This document shows, piece after piece, positions 21,945 through 32,718 of a stretch of DNA of 64,000 bases. Location of the stretch: assembly GCA_007570785.1 (NCBI GenBank), contig ML664662.1, positions 2,357,046 through 2,421,045 on the forward strand. Direction: 5' to 3'. Every line of letters begins with the position of its first letter. Position 1 is the first letter of the stretch. The DNA is from Antilocapra americana. Lineage: Eukaryota > Chordata > Mammalia > Artiodactyla > Antilocapridae. The position numbers and the translations under genes were made by a program. The notes beneath the pieces are model-generated. The model saw only the letters and a program-made list of their open reading frames with translations. It ran no database searches and was not told the origin of the DNA.

Positions 21945-22930
21945 TTTCACACAAGAACCATGCACATGGATGTTTACAGAAGGTTTATTCATAGTTGGCA
22001 AAACTTAGAAGCACCAAGATATTTAACAGGTGAATGGATAAATAAACTATGGTGCATCCAGACAATGAAATATGATTAAATGCTTTTAGAAATGAGCTAC
22101 AAAGCTGTGAAAAGACATGGAGGAATCATAAATCATATTACTAACTGAAAGTTGCCAATCTGAAAAGGACATATACTGTAGGATTCCAACTATATGACGT
22201 TTTGGAAAAGGCAAAACTATGGAGACAGTAAATAGGGGCTTGGGGTGTGGGGAGGGAAGAACGGGCAGAGTACAGACAATTTTTAGAACAGTGAAGATAT
22301 CCTGTATGATCCTATAATTGTGTATATGGGTAATTTATACATTTGTCCGGGACTTCCCTGGTAGCTCAGCTGGTAAAGAATCTACCTGCAATGCAGACCA
22401 CAGTTTGATTCCTGGGTCAGGAAGATCCCCTGGAGAATGGATAGGCTACCTATTCTAGTATTCATGGGTTTTCCTGGTGGCTCAGATGGTAAAGAATTTG
22501 CCTGCAATGCAGGAGACATGGGTTCGATCCCTGGGTTGGGAAGATCCCCTGGAGGAGGGTACGACAACCCACTCCAGTATTCTTGCCTGGAGAATCCTCA
22601 CGAACAGTGGAGCCTGGCGGGCTATAGTCCATGGGGTCACAAAGAGTTGGACATGACTGAGCAGCTAAGCACAGCACATACATTTGTCCAAATCCACAGA
22701 ATGTACAACACCAAGAGTGAGCCCTAAGGTAAAGTATGGGCTTTGGGTAATTATGACGGGTTACTGTATTATAAGTTTGTCAGTTGTAACAAATGTACCC
22801 CTCTGTGACGGGTGTCAATGGCAGAGGTTATGCCTGGTGGGTGTAGAGTGTACATAGGGAATCTCTGCACCTTCCTCCCAACTTTGCTGTGAACATGAAA
22901 CTGTTTATAAGAAAAGTCTTTATAGAAAAA
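21945..22930 (+). repeat. old L1 ORF2 end and 3' UTR, split by a SINE dimer
   Basis: The left part (21945-22348) has 'catagttggcaaaacttaga' and 'atggataaataaactatggt', the end of ORF2. The right part (22690-22930) has 'aacaccaagagtgagcccta' and 'ctgtgaacatgaaactgttt', ending in an A-rich tail. The two halves join cleanly if the dimer at 22349-22677 is removed. Confidence 0.85.
22349..22677 (+). repeat. dimeric Bov-tA SINE
   Basis: The first unit (22349 to about 22465) ends at 'attctagtattcatgg' and is fused to a complete second unit ('gttttcctggtggctcagat' onward). A 12-bp perfect duplication atacatttgtcc at 22337-22348 and 22678-22689 flanks the entire dimer. Confidence 0.95.
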
Positions 22931-23174
22931 AATAGGAGAGGAAACTGAATCTGAGGTTTCTTAAGGTTCAGAATATCAACAATTAAAGTTTGGAAACTCA
23001 ATCCTAATATAGTTAGAGAATTGAGCACTCTTACTAAATTCTAACCCTCTCCATGGTTCACTGTAAACGTGGCTTGGGTCGCCCATTACTCTGCAGGAAT
23101 AAAAGTGAGGCCCATGGCTTTCTGGGGCAAGAATGACCTAAATTAGAATATAGCTTGTAGTATCTTTGTCTAGT
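22931..23174. other. short unique sequence
   Basis: No repeat recognised. Confidence 0.5.
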
Positions 23175-23400
23175 GCAGGAGTTTGCATTTTTTTCCCATA
23201 AAGGGCCAAATAGTAAATATTTCAGACTTGGCAGGCCTGTTACAGTCTCTGCAACAACAATTTAAGCCTGCTGTTGAGGCCTGAGAGCAACCAGAGACAG
23301 TCCATACACTGATAGGCATGGCTGTGTTCCAATCAAACTTTACAAAAACAGGCCCAGGCTGGATTTGGCCCATGGGTTGTAATTTGCTGACCACTGGTCT
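23175..23400 (+). repeat. hAT-type MITE ('ctgtaaagggccagatagta' family)
   Basis: Shows 'cataaagggccaaatagtaa', 'ggctgtgttccaatcaaact', 'acaaaaacaggcccaggctg' and 'gtaatttgctgaccactgg', the order of a common eutherian non-autonomous hAT element. A second copy is at 37498-37722. Confidence 0.85.
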
Positions 23401-24460
23401 TACACTTTCCTAGAAAGTTGGGCTGGTCTATGCTTAAAATATGTGCAAACTAAGGGCTTAAATTATTCATTAAAAAATATTACACCCATTCAAACAGAGA
23501 AGGAGGAAGGAAATTAAGGAAAAGAGTGGTTAAAAAAAGACAGCCAATTTTTTGTCATCAGCGGTAGAGGGCCAGGGTGGGGTGGGGGGAAAATGCGGGG
23601 ATGAGCTGGGAGGAGAAGGTAAAACAGGTCTTGGAGGGGCAGCACACACTTGGAGAGCATGAGACAAATAGAGAACATGTGCCCAGGAATCAAGGGACAC
23701 GGACAGCACCAATCCCAGTCTCACCAAGTCCTCCAAAGCCAAATCAGGCAGGAAACAAAGACAGAGCAAGCTGCAGAGAAAGGCAGGGGTGGGCATCGCG
23801 GCCACCCTGTGGGGGTCTCTCGGTGAGGACAGAGCCTTCTTGTCTTCCTACAGCACATTATGCTGGAGACATGGCTAAGCTCGTGCTTAAATAAACAATT
23901 TAATCAGCAGCCCAAAGTTTCCTTTTATCACCCAATCTCCTGGCTAGACGGAATAATTATTTTCCATCTTCTAACTGCTAAACTGTTAAGTATCAGCTGA
24001 AGCAAACAGAATAACAGGCACCGCTGAATGGCACCACAGCCCCAGTCGCTTACTAATGTAATTCCCACACTGGCTGATTTTCTAAAGATCTTGCAACCAA
24101 ACATGGGTGCCTCAGAAGGACGTGTCTCAAATACTTTGTAAAAAAGTACTTGAAGGTGGGAGGAAAGGAAGAGGTTTTTCATCTAAGATGACTGTGGCCA
24201 GTGTTCTGATCACTAACAAAGCAAATGAATCTATGGGTCAGATTACAAGCAGTACCATCACCAATTGGAATAGGGAGGACCTTTCTAGATGCCATCTGAT
24301 GACCAATGCATTAGGACCCTCTCAGCCTTACTTCCCTACTTGTTAAGAGAAGCTAGCAATGTTTGCCATGTGGAGGTATTCTATGGAATCAATTATACAG
24401 TATAGTACATTATCTAACCCAGCTTCCAGCATAGAGCTCTCTAAATAGGAGGTACCTTGA
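23401..24460. other. unique sequence with a candidate conserved element
   Basis: No repeat recognised. The part at 23870-24110 has homeodomain-like AT cores ('ataaacaatttaatcagc', 'ggaataattatttt') amid balanced composition. This texture is typical of conserved enhancers, but it is inferred. Confidence 0.3.
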
Positions 24461-24471
24461 TATTATCTATG

Positions 24472-24673
24472 GGGCTTCCCTGGTGGCTCAGATGGTAAAG
24501 AATCTTATGCAGTGTAGGAGATGCTGGTTTGATCCTTGGGTCAGGAAGATCCCTTGGAGAAGGGAATGGCAACCAACTCCAGCATTCTTGCCTGAGAAAT
24601 CCCGGAGGACCCTGGCAGGCTATAGTCCATTGGTTCACAAAGAGTCAGACACCACTGAGCGACTAACTCTTAT
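24472..24673 (+). repeat. Bov-tA SINE
   Basis: Complete element 'gggcttccctggtggctcag' to 'gagcgactaactctta'. Imperfect target duplication tattatctatg/tattgtctatg at 24461-24471 and 24674-24684. Confidence 0.95.
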
Positions 24674-24684
24674 TATTGTCTATG

Positions 24685-25399
24685 ACTGATATAACACAAT
24701 TCTTCTACAAGGACAGTCACTCCTTTGGGTCACTCAATCAGGTGTGAGAATTACAGTCCTTAAAAAAAGATGTTTTTCTTGCTCTTTATCAGTCTTCCCT
24801 TGGTATGCGCCTCCTACATAGGAGCTTCCCTACAATAGGTTCATGCCTGGTGTAGGAATTATTTACATTCAAGGAAAGGCACTGTGCTGGAACCCACTCC
24901 TTGGCAGCTATCCCATTTCTGAGGCAGTGTGGAATTGCGGAAGTAGATAGGAGTCAGGATAACCTAAGACTATAAAATCTTTCAGGTAATCAGACATGCC
25001 ATCCGCTGAGTCACAGGTTTCTTTTGGCAGGTGGATGGGGAAACACCCTTCCTGGCTTTGCAGCCCTTCCCAAATCCACTCCCTCCCTGGCCCATGCTCC
25101 CTCCTCCTCTAAGCCCATGTGCCTCACCCACAGTCCACCCATGTGGCCAGCAGGGAGGGGAAAGACTTACCTCACAACCAAGGCCTTTTGTGGTCCCAGC
25201 ATCACCCCTCCCCCCACAGCCCCTCTGTCATCAAAATTCACAGAACTCCTGCAGCTACAGCACCCCACACCCCACCGGCTGTCCTCTGAGACATCCATCA
25301 GGCTCCCTCTATTGCATCCCCGACACATGGCCAGGAGACTTATTGCAAAGACCCAGATGTGCTCCGGGCACCACCCTGCCTAAAAACCATGGCATGTAG
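24685..25399. other. unique sequence, C-rich in the second half
   Basis: 25040-25390 is strongly pyrimidine- and C-rich, which produces two overlapping ~120-codon open frames. Neither shows a domain. It may be a diverged 5' continuation of the following L2. Confidence 0.45.
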
Positions 25400-25735
25400 A
25401 ACAAAGTTCACACTCCCCATTAAGACCTGGAAAGCCTGTCCCAACCTGACTCCTGCCTACCCTGGGAGGAGTAAAGCCTGCCTCACCTTCACGGCTTTGC
25501 TTTAGCTTCCTTCTCATCTGTTCATCCAACTTCCGGTCAACATTTAACCTCCAGTTCAAATGCTATCCTATTTCTGACATCCCCTCATTTCTGACATCCC
25601 CCAATTTGGGCAGTACCAATCACTCCCTGTTCTATATTCCTATAGGAACTTGTAAGTAACTCTGTTCTAGTACTTTCCAAACATTAGTATAGCTATTTGC
25701 TGATGGTTTGTGTTCCTGCTTCGCTATAACTCCAG
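25400..25735 (+). repeat. L2 LINE 3' region
   Basis: Order typical of L2: 'acaaagttcacactccccat', 'cctgactcctgcctaccctg', 'ctccagttcaaatgctatcc', 'gtttgtgttcctgcttcgct'. Confidence 0.7.
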
Positions 25736-25738
25736 TAA

Positions 25739-26356
25739 AGACATATACACACTGCTATATTTTAAAGAGCTAGCCAACAGGGACCTACTGTATACTCTGC
25801 TCAATGTTAGGAAACTCTGCTCATTGTTATGTGGCAACCTTGGTGAGAGGGGGAGTTAGGGGGCAATGCATACATGTATATGTATGTGGCTGTGTCCCTC
25901 TGCTGTGCACCTGAAACTATCACAACATTGTTAATCTGCTATACCCCAATACAAAATAAAAAGTTTAATAAAAAAGAAATAGATAACCAACAAGGACCTT
26001 CTGTATAAAACAGGGAATTCTACTCAATATGCTGTAATAACCTAAATATGAAAGAATCTAAAAAAGAATAGATACATATATATGTATAACTGAATCACTT
26101 TACACCTGGAACTTGCATAACATTATTAAACTACACTCCAACATAAAGTAAAATTTTAAAAAAATAAAGTACCTTTTAGAACAAAAACTAAAAGGACATG
26201 AACTAGGGAACTATATTCAATATCCTGTAATAAACCATAATGAAAAAGAATGTATATGTAAAACACACATATAACTGAGTCACCTTGCTGTACACCAGAA
26301 ACTAACGTAAGATTATAAATCAACTATACTTCAATAAAATGAATTAAAAAATAAAG
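25739..26356 (+). repeat. three consecutive L1 3' tails
   Basis: Three L1 3'-UTR ends of different subfamily type follow each other in the same orientation: 25739-25976 (ends 'ccccaatacaaaataaaaag'), 25979-26170 (ends 'ctccaacataaagtaaaatt') and 26195-26356 (ends 'cttcaataaaatgaattaaa'). Each has its own 'aactgagtcac'-type block and A-rich tail, and all are 5'-truncated. Confidence 0.88.
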
Positions 26357-26619
26357 ACACAAGCTCTAATTTTTTCATTTTGGTATTTCCAACATCCAAC
26401 ATACTGCCCGACATGTGGTAGTGGATGTGCTTTGCTAATGGCATGGAATAAATTGAAAGAACAAAGTCCATGGGTAGCAGGCGAGCAAGCATGGGAGTGA
26501 CTGTTGCAGGTAAGACATGAGAAATCCAGAAGCAGCATCAAGGGCGTCCACTAATATTTCTTTGTTAATGATTTTAAATTATTCTTAGAATCAAGATAAT
26601 TTACCATCATTTTGAATCA
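26357..26619. other. short unique sequence
   Basis: No repeat recognised. Confidence 0.5.
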
Positions 26620-27216
26620 CACATTCATCATTCCAATTCTTTTCTTTTTATATAGTTTTAGTATAGCTACATTCCTATTGAAATATAAATATTTTATTTT
26701 AGTTGTTTGTAACTTCAAATAAAAAGAACAATATGCCATCTGTAATATTTTAGAGCTTAATTTTTCAGATTTTTTATTGCTAAGATTCATCCATATTTTT
26801 ATGTAACTGTTGTTCATTCATTTAGACTTCTGTGTAATTGTTCACTATGTGTGTATCCCATGCTCTATTTTTCCACTCACCTTCATTGAACATTTGGATT
26901 GAGATAGACTTGCCAGATTTAGCAAGTAAAAACACAGGACATCCAGTTCAATTTGAATTTCAGATGAACATTGCATTTTTAAATATCAGTTTGTCCCACA
27001 AAATATTCAAGAATGATTATACCAAAAAATCATTCACTGTCTGAAATTCAAATTGAACTAGGCATCCTGTATTTTATTTGGCAACCCTACCCTGAGAATG
27101 AAGCTGCTATGAACATTCCTATATGTGTCTCCTATTGGATATGCCAGAGTTTTCTTGGGTTTGTACCTACATGTGTGACTATTTGACTTGAGTAGGAAAA
27201 ACAAACTGCTTTCTTA
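26620..27216 (-). repeat. old L1 3' UTR (antisense), split by a palindromic MITE
   Basis: Antisense L1M-type words flank the insert: 'aagattcatccatattttta' and 'tcattcatttagacttctgt' on the left, 'aatgaagctgctatgaacat' on the right. Confidence 0.7.
26909..27092. repeat. palindromic MITE
   Basis: Two ~45-bp arms are inverted copies of each other. The left has 'acaggacatccagttcaatt' followed by 'tgaatttcagat'; the right has 'gtctgaaattcaaattgaac' followed by 'taggcatcctgta'. The centre is AT-rich. The ends carry 'ttgccag' and 'ggcaacc'. The structure fits a non-autonomous DNA transposon; I do not assign a family name. Confidence 0.8.
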
Positions 27217-27230
27217 AAAGGCTGCTCTTG

Positions 27231-27390
27231 ATGCAGGCTCAATCCCTGGGTCAGGAAGAGCCCCTGGAGAAGGAAATGGCAACCCATTCCAGTATCCTTG
27301 CCTGGAAAATCCCATGGATAGAGGAGCCTGGTGGACCACAGTCCATGGGTCGTAGAGAAGGACACAACTGAGCCACTGGGCATGCACACA
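27231..27390 (+). repeat. 5'-truncated Bov-tA SINE
   Basis: Starts within the B-box ('gatgcaggctcaatccctgg') and runs to the tail ('acacaactgagccactggg'). An imperfect duplication (aaggctgctcttga/aaggactcttga) is near 27218-27231 and 27392-27403. Confidence 0.9.
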
Positions 27391-27403
27391 TAAGGACTCT
27401 TGA

Positions 27404-28239
27404 GCCCCATCCCCATTTTGAGAGTTGGAGTGGGGGAAAAGAGGACTGAATACCAGGAAAATGGTGAAGACCAGTAGCTCTAGAGTGAACACCCTTTTCT
27501 CCTCCTTTTAAGGCAGGGGTTAGAGTGTTCCTCTTCAACCACAAGCCCAGTGAGGGGCCTTCAAGGTGCTTTTGCAGGGTGTTCCCTGAAGCTGGGAGCC
27601 CCAGGGAACCTCACCGAAGCCCATGAGAGCTAAAGTACCTGTAGCCCCAGGGCCATCTAGGGGAGAGCAAAAGGCTGTGGAGTGCTTTGGCAGCCAAGTC
27701 AGTAGTGACTGCTGCCTTGAGGTGACCCTGGACTCTCAGTGTATGTAGGAAGAAGAGATGGAAAAGTGTGACCCATGAATTCAAAGAGGCCATGGCACAG
27801 AGAGCTGATGTGGGGGTCCACTTGGATCCTGACCAGTAGTGCAAGGCGACCTCAGCAGCAAGAGGTTGGAGGTGTCCTGCCAGATTTCTAACTGGGGAGC
27901 AGCCCACGGCCACCACTTTTTATAGGATGACACCCTTTATATGATGATATATCAGACGATGGGAAACTTGGAAAAGCCCCAGAGAATACTACAAGAAAGA
28001 AAGAGTTTGCTTTATTAATCTTCTATACCCTCCCTCTCCCAGCTTTAGTAGTGGAGGAAGCAAAATGGCAACCAACAAATGGAGCTAGTGAACAGCAAGG
28101 GGGATGAAGTTCTGTTCCCTACCTGCTTCTCCACTGCAGCCTTTCAGGCTAAAAGAGGTCTGAGGCAGGCAGGGAAAACCTTTAATGCTAAGCCAAGCTT
28201 GGAGTTTTGACTTTTAACATCTTGCATGGGACATTCTAA
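27404..28239. other. unique sequence, no gene recognised
   Basis: Minus-strand open frame of 101 codons at 27614-27916 with no recognisable family. The plus strand has several in-frame stops. No poly(A) tail or flanking duplication supports a processed pseudogene. Confidence 0.45.
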
Positions 28240-29290
28240 TTGCTCAATTACAACTTGAAAAGACAGTTATAATCTATCATCTCTGGACCACTCTCATATA
28301 CTATACACACCAAAAACAAATAAAAAACTCAAAATGGATTAAAGACTTGAATGTAAGCCCTGAAACCATAAAACTCCTAGAAGAAAATATAGGTGATAAG
28401 CTTGCTGACATAGGCTGGTGATAATATTTTTAATCTGACACAAAAAGTAAAAGCAATAAAAGAAAAAATAGACAAGTGGAACTACATCACACTAAAAAGA
28501 CTTGGTACAACAAAGGGAGCCATCAACAAAATGAAAACGCAAGCTACTGAATGGGAGAAGATATTTGCAAGTCATATATCTGACAAAAGGTGAATACCCA
28601 AACTATTTAAAATACTCATACAAGTCAACAGCAAAAAGCAAACAATCTGGGCAGAAGTTATAAATAGGCATTTTTCTGAAGAAGACAGATAAGGTGGCTA
28701 ACAGATACACGAGAAGATGTTTATCATCACTAATCACAAGAGAAAAGCAAATCCAAACCAGAGTGAGATATCACCTCACACCTGTCATAATGGCCATTAT
28801 TAAAAAGACAAGAAAAACAAGTACTGGTGAGGATGTGGAGGAAAGGAAACCTTCATGTGCTGTTAGTGAGAATGTAAAGTGGCACAGCTGCTATGGAGAA
28901 CAGGATGGAGATCCCTCAAAAAATTAAGAATATAACTACTATATGATCCAGCAATTCTACTTCTGGCTATTTATCTGAAGAAAACAAAAACACTAACTTG
29001 AAAAGATATCTGCATTCTCATGTCCATTGCAGAATTATTTACAATAACCAAGATATGGAAACAACCTAAGTGGCCATTGATGGATGAATGGGTAAAGAAA
29101 TTGTGGTATATGGCTACAATGGAATATTACTCAGCCATAAAAAAATAAGGAAATCTTGCCATGTGCAACAACACGGTGGATTGTCAGACGGTGAGGTCAG
29201 GCAGGGGGAATGGGTGAAGAGATCAAAAGGTAAAAAAAAAAGAGCATAATAGCAAAAGTGAAACAAATATATAATGCTCAGATCCAAAAG
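28240..29290 (+). repeat. L1 ORF2 3' end and start of 3' UTR
   Basis: Sense-strand ORF2 words: 'aaaatggattaaagacttga', 'aaaatagacaagtggaacta', 'ctaatcacaagagaaaagca', 'gaaaacaaaaacactaactt', 'aatggaatattactcagcca'. Many stops and frameshifts; no intact frame. Confidence 0.9.
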
Positions 29291-29937
29291 CCACTTTAAA
29301 ACAAGGTATGTCAAGTCCATAAAAATGAATATTTGTGGCAGTCAAATGGAATGAAATATTGTTACTACCAGTCTCTGGCTATTCAGGGAAGATCCAATGG
29401 AGACAAACTGAGTGACTTGAAAAGGCACACACGCACACAAATTATGATATTAATGCTAAACAATAATTGTTTATCAGTGAGGGTGAAGATGAGAAGAAAC
29501 TAAAAACAGATCATGAAAAACCAAGGGTATAAGGTAGCAAAACAGAAGATGTACTTTATGGCTAGAATGTTACTTAAATGAACAAAGGGAAAAATGCCAA
29601 ACATTTATTCTATTGAACTCACCTTTCGGAATGAATTAGTGAATTCTTGATTATCAAGAGTCAGTATACTAGCTCTTAGTAACTATGTATTGATACATTT
29701 TTTCCTCTTTGTTCTCTGAAAAAAATCAAACTTTTTCTTAGTGACATGAGCAAGTACTCACAACTTAAGTGAAAAGAAAAGCAGGAGGAAAAAATTATAT
29801 CTATTCGTTCTCACTATTGTTTAAAAATAGCAAATACTGTTGGTAATTGAAACTAGATAGGTAAATAGTGATGATAACTAAATACATTTATACAATAAAG
29901 ACTAGAAAGACATTCAAAATATTGTTATTAAATTTAA
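29291..29937. other. AT-rich unique sequence
   Basis: No repeat confidently recognised. Confidence 0.45.
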
Positions 29938-30165
29938 AAAAATCATGGCATGTAACATAGCAAGAGTGAACCCTAAGGCAAACTATGGATTATGGGTGAA
30001 AATGATGTTTCTATATACAGGTTCATCAATTTTAACAACTGAACCACTCTGGTAGGGGAGGTTGATGCTGAGGGGTATAGGAGTGTATGGAAATCTCTGT
30101 ACTTTCCACTCAATTTTGCTGTGAACCTAAACCTGCCCTAAAAAAATAAAGTCTATATGTAAAAA
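29938..30165 (+). repeat. old L1 3' UTR end
   Basis: Shows 'agcaagagtgaaccctaagg', 'aactatggattatgggtgaa', 'tcaattttgctgtgaaccta' and an A-rich end. It is the same type as 22690-22930. Confidence 0.85.
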
Positions 30166-30343
30166 CAAAGCCAATCTATAGAAATGAGACCTGCTCAGTT
30201 TGCAACAATGGAATGTGAGTATACTAATGACAACGAGGCTATCAGGGATGCAGTTTGCAAGTAGAACTCAAGATCTCAACTGGGTGGAAGGATTGGTTGA
30301 AAGAAACAAGATGAAATGCAATAAAAATAAACAGAAGCATTTG

Positions 30344-30613
30344 CTGCTGCTGCTGCTGCTAAGTCACTCAGTCGTGTCCGACTCTGTGCGACCCCACAGA
30401 CAGCAGCCTGCCAGGCTCCCCCGTCCCTGGGATTCTCCAGGCAAGAACAGTGGAGTGGGTTGCCATTTCCTTCTCCAATGCAGGAAAGTTAAAGTGAAGT
30501 CGCTCAGTCGTGTCCGACTCCTAGAGACCCCATGGACTGCAGCCTACCAGGCTCCTCCATCCATGGGATTTTCCAGGCAAGAGCACTGGAGTGCGGTGCC
30601 ATTGCCTTCTCTG
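30344..30613 (-). repeat. Bov-A2 SINE
   Basis: Two Bov-A units in tandem on the minus strand, joined by the 'aatgcaggaaagttaaagtg' linker, with a (CTG)n run at the left that is the (CAG)n tail of the element. Target duplication agaagcatttg/agaaacatttg at 30333-30343 and 30614-30624. Low divergence from the Bov-A2 pattern suggests a recent insertion. Confidence 0.96.
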
Positions 30614-30624
30614 AGAAACATTTG

Positions 30625-31620
30625 ACCTAGATTCAAATAGTCAATGTCTCTAGTCCAGGGGATGATTCTTGACTCAATATGAGCCAATAGCAAAACACGG
30701 CTGCCAAGATAAACACTCAGAATCAGGTTTGGTGAGCCCATATCAGAGAAGTCTACGGAAGAGAGGACACTGACAAACTAGAATGTATAGAACCCAATGA
30801 CCAGGAAGGTAAGAAGTCTGGAAACTTTGGTATACAAGAAATAAGTGAAAAAATGGAACATTTGGGCCTGGAAATAAGAAACAGGGAGTCACAAGAGTGG
30901 CTTTAAGTTGGTCAAAGAGCCGTATTGCAGAAGCGAAGTTAGTTCTAGCAGGCAACATCACAGGAAAAATTATAGAGAGGTAACATGCAGCTGAAGATCT
31001 GAAGAACTCTCTCAATCCGAGTATCACAACCATGGAACAGGCTGCTATATGGGGCAGAGAACTCCAAGTCAGCTTAAGAATCTCAAGGAAAGTTCAAGAA
31101 TGGTATACCAGGTTTTGTGCAGAGCCCTGGCCCTAGAAGTCCCTTTCAATCTCAACGTGCTATGATTCCATATTGGGTTAACTGGGGAAAGCTTATCTGA
31201 ATTCAGGAAGCAGGTGAATTACTAAGTTTTAACATATACAGATATGAGCTATATCTGAAGCTAAGTAAATAGTGTAGCTTGATGAAAGACCTTGGGGGCC
31301 AGACAGAATGGAGATGAGCCAGGACCAAAATTAGTTAGGTGCCACTAGGTTTGCAAGGCTGATTTAGAGCCTAACATTCAAAGGACACTCATAATCAGTT
31401 TCAATAAGAACAAACAACATTCATCAAGCACTAATAACAGGCAGATCCCAAAGGTTCCTGTCTCCTGGAATTAAAAGCCAAATAATTCAAGTTATCTTGG
31501 GTCAGATGTAGGTGAACTAAGAGCTAAGGAGAAGGGGCTGCGAAACTAAATCAGAAGCCACACGCCTTTACATGCCTTTGTTCTGCCAATTTTAAAACAC
31601 CTATTTAGAGTGTTTGGTTT
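30625..31620. other. unique sequence; weak L2-like patch near its end
   Basis: 'cattcatcaagcactaataa' to 'ctcctggaattaaaagcc' (31408-31482) weakly resembles L2. The rest is unassigned. Confidence 0.45.
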
Positions 31621-31624
31621 TAAA

Positions 31625-31945
31625 CGTGAACTTACCTTAAGGGAGACTGGGCACTTTGTTAGAAATACAGAGTCACAGTCTTCTCTCCAGACCTTCTGAA
31701 CAAGAACCTGCATTTTAAGAAGAGCCCCAATTTTAAGCTGGAAAGGCACTAGAATAACTGTTAAGAATCACAACTACATGATATTTTAGATTTCTGGTAC
31801 ATATGTGAAGAATTGTATACAAATTGAAATGTCTGTGTAGTGATCCTCAAAACAATCAATAAAATCTCAGTTATAAAAAAATAAAATAAAAAGAGCCCCA
31901 GGTGGCTCACAGGTGCATTCAAATTTGAGTATCACTGTTCTACCT
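31625..31945 (+). repeat. MER20-like hAT element split by a retrocopy
   Basis: The left part has 'ttgttagaaatacagagtca' and 'ccagaccttctgaacaagaa'. The right part has 'aggtggctcacaggtgcatt' and 'tttgagtatcactgttct', matching the MER20 order. The halves are separated by a 161-bp insertion at 31730-31890. Confidence 0.7.
31730..31890 (+). pseudogene. short polyadenylated retrocopy of an unidentified transcript 3' end
   Basis: The 161-bp insert carries a canonical polyadenylation signal (aataaa at about 31858) followed ~12-15 nt later by an A-rich tail. It is flanked by a 10-bp perfect duplication aagagcccca at 31720-31729 and 31891-31900. It resembles no ruminant SINE or LINE I know. The best reading is a 5'-truncated processed copy of a cellular mRNA 3' UTR; the source gene is not recognised. 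The host MER20-like element dates it as younger than that family. Confidence 0.65.
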
Positions 31946-32154
31946 TAGAGTGGACCAAAACATTGCTTTGCTACTGTCTTATGCTATTGATAACCAGATA
32001 CCACAATCCAAATATGGGACATGTATGACCACATTTATGGAGACAATCTCTGCCATGAAGACAGGACCCTCTGAAAAACAGGTTCCAGTGGTTACAGAAA
32101 GACCGACAATTGCTATCCAAGAGATCCTAGGCTGAATCAGGAATCTTCGTTTAG

Positions 32155-32365
32155 CCTGAAGTGGTGGCTCAGTCAGTAAAGAGCCTGCCTGCAATGCAGG
32201 AGAACTAGGTTCAGTCCTTGGGTCAGGAAGATCCCCTGGAGAAGGAAATGGCAACCCACTCCAGTACTCTTACCTAGGAAATCCCATGGACAGAGGAACC
32301 TGGTGTGCTACAATCCACTGGGTCACAAAGAGTCGAACATGACTTAGGGAACTTGCACTTCAGGA
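32155..32365 (+). repeat. Bov-tA SINE
   Basis: From 'agtggtggctcagtcagtaa' to 'gtcgaacatgacttagggaa'. The first ~10 bp of the promoter end are diverged. Confidence 0.94.
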
Positions 32366-32511
32366 CCTGATGGTGTCTGCAAGGATAGGAGAATGTGTTT
32401 GATTCTTGGGATCAAACATCACAGAAGTAAACCAATGCGCTGGATCTTACTAATCTAATGTTAAGAGGAGGGAGGAATTAGGGTGGTTAAGATGAGTGCA
32501 TTGCCATTCCT

Positions 32512-32718
32512 AACCTTTAGTGGTTCAGACGGTAAAGAATCTGCCTGCAATGCAGAAGACCCAGGTTTGATCTCTGAGTCGCAAAGATCCCCTGGAGAAG
32601 GGCATGGCAACCCACTCCAGTATTCTTGCTGGAGAATTCCCTGAACAGAGGAGCCTGGCGGGCTACAGCCCATGGGATCACAAAGAGTCAGACATGACCT
32701 AGTGACTAACACTTTCAC
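32512..32718 (+). repeat. Bov-tA SINE
   Basis: From 'acctttagtggttcagacgg' to 'cctagtgactaacactttca'. The promoter end is diverged. Confidence 0.94.

Noticed and set aside
27614..27916. Processed pseudogene on the minus strand
   Set aside because: A start resembling 'VRNLAG' briefly suggested a small mitochondrial protein, but the following residues and nucleotides do not match, and no tail or duplication exists.
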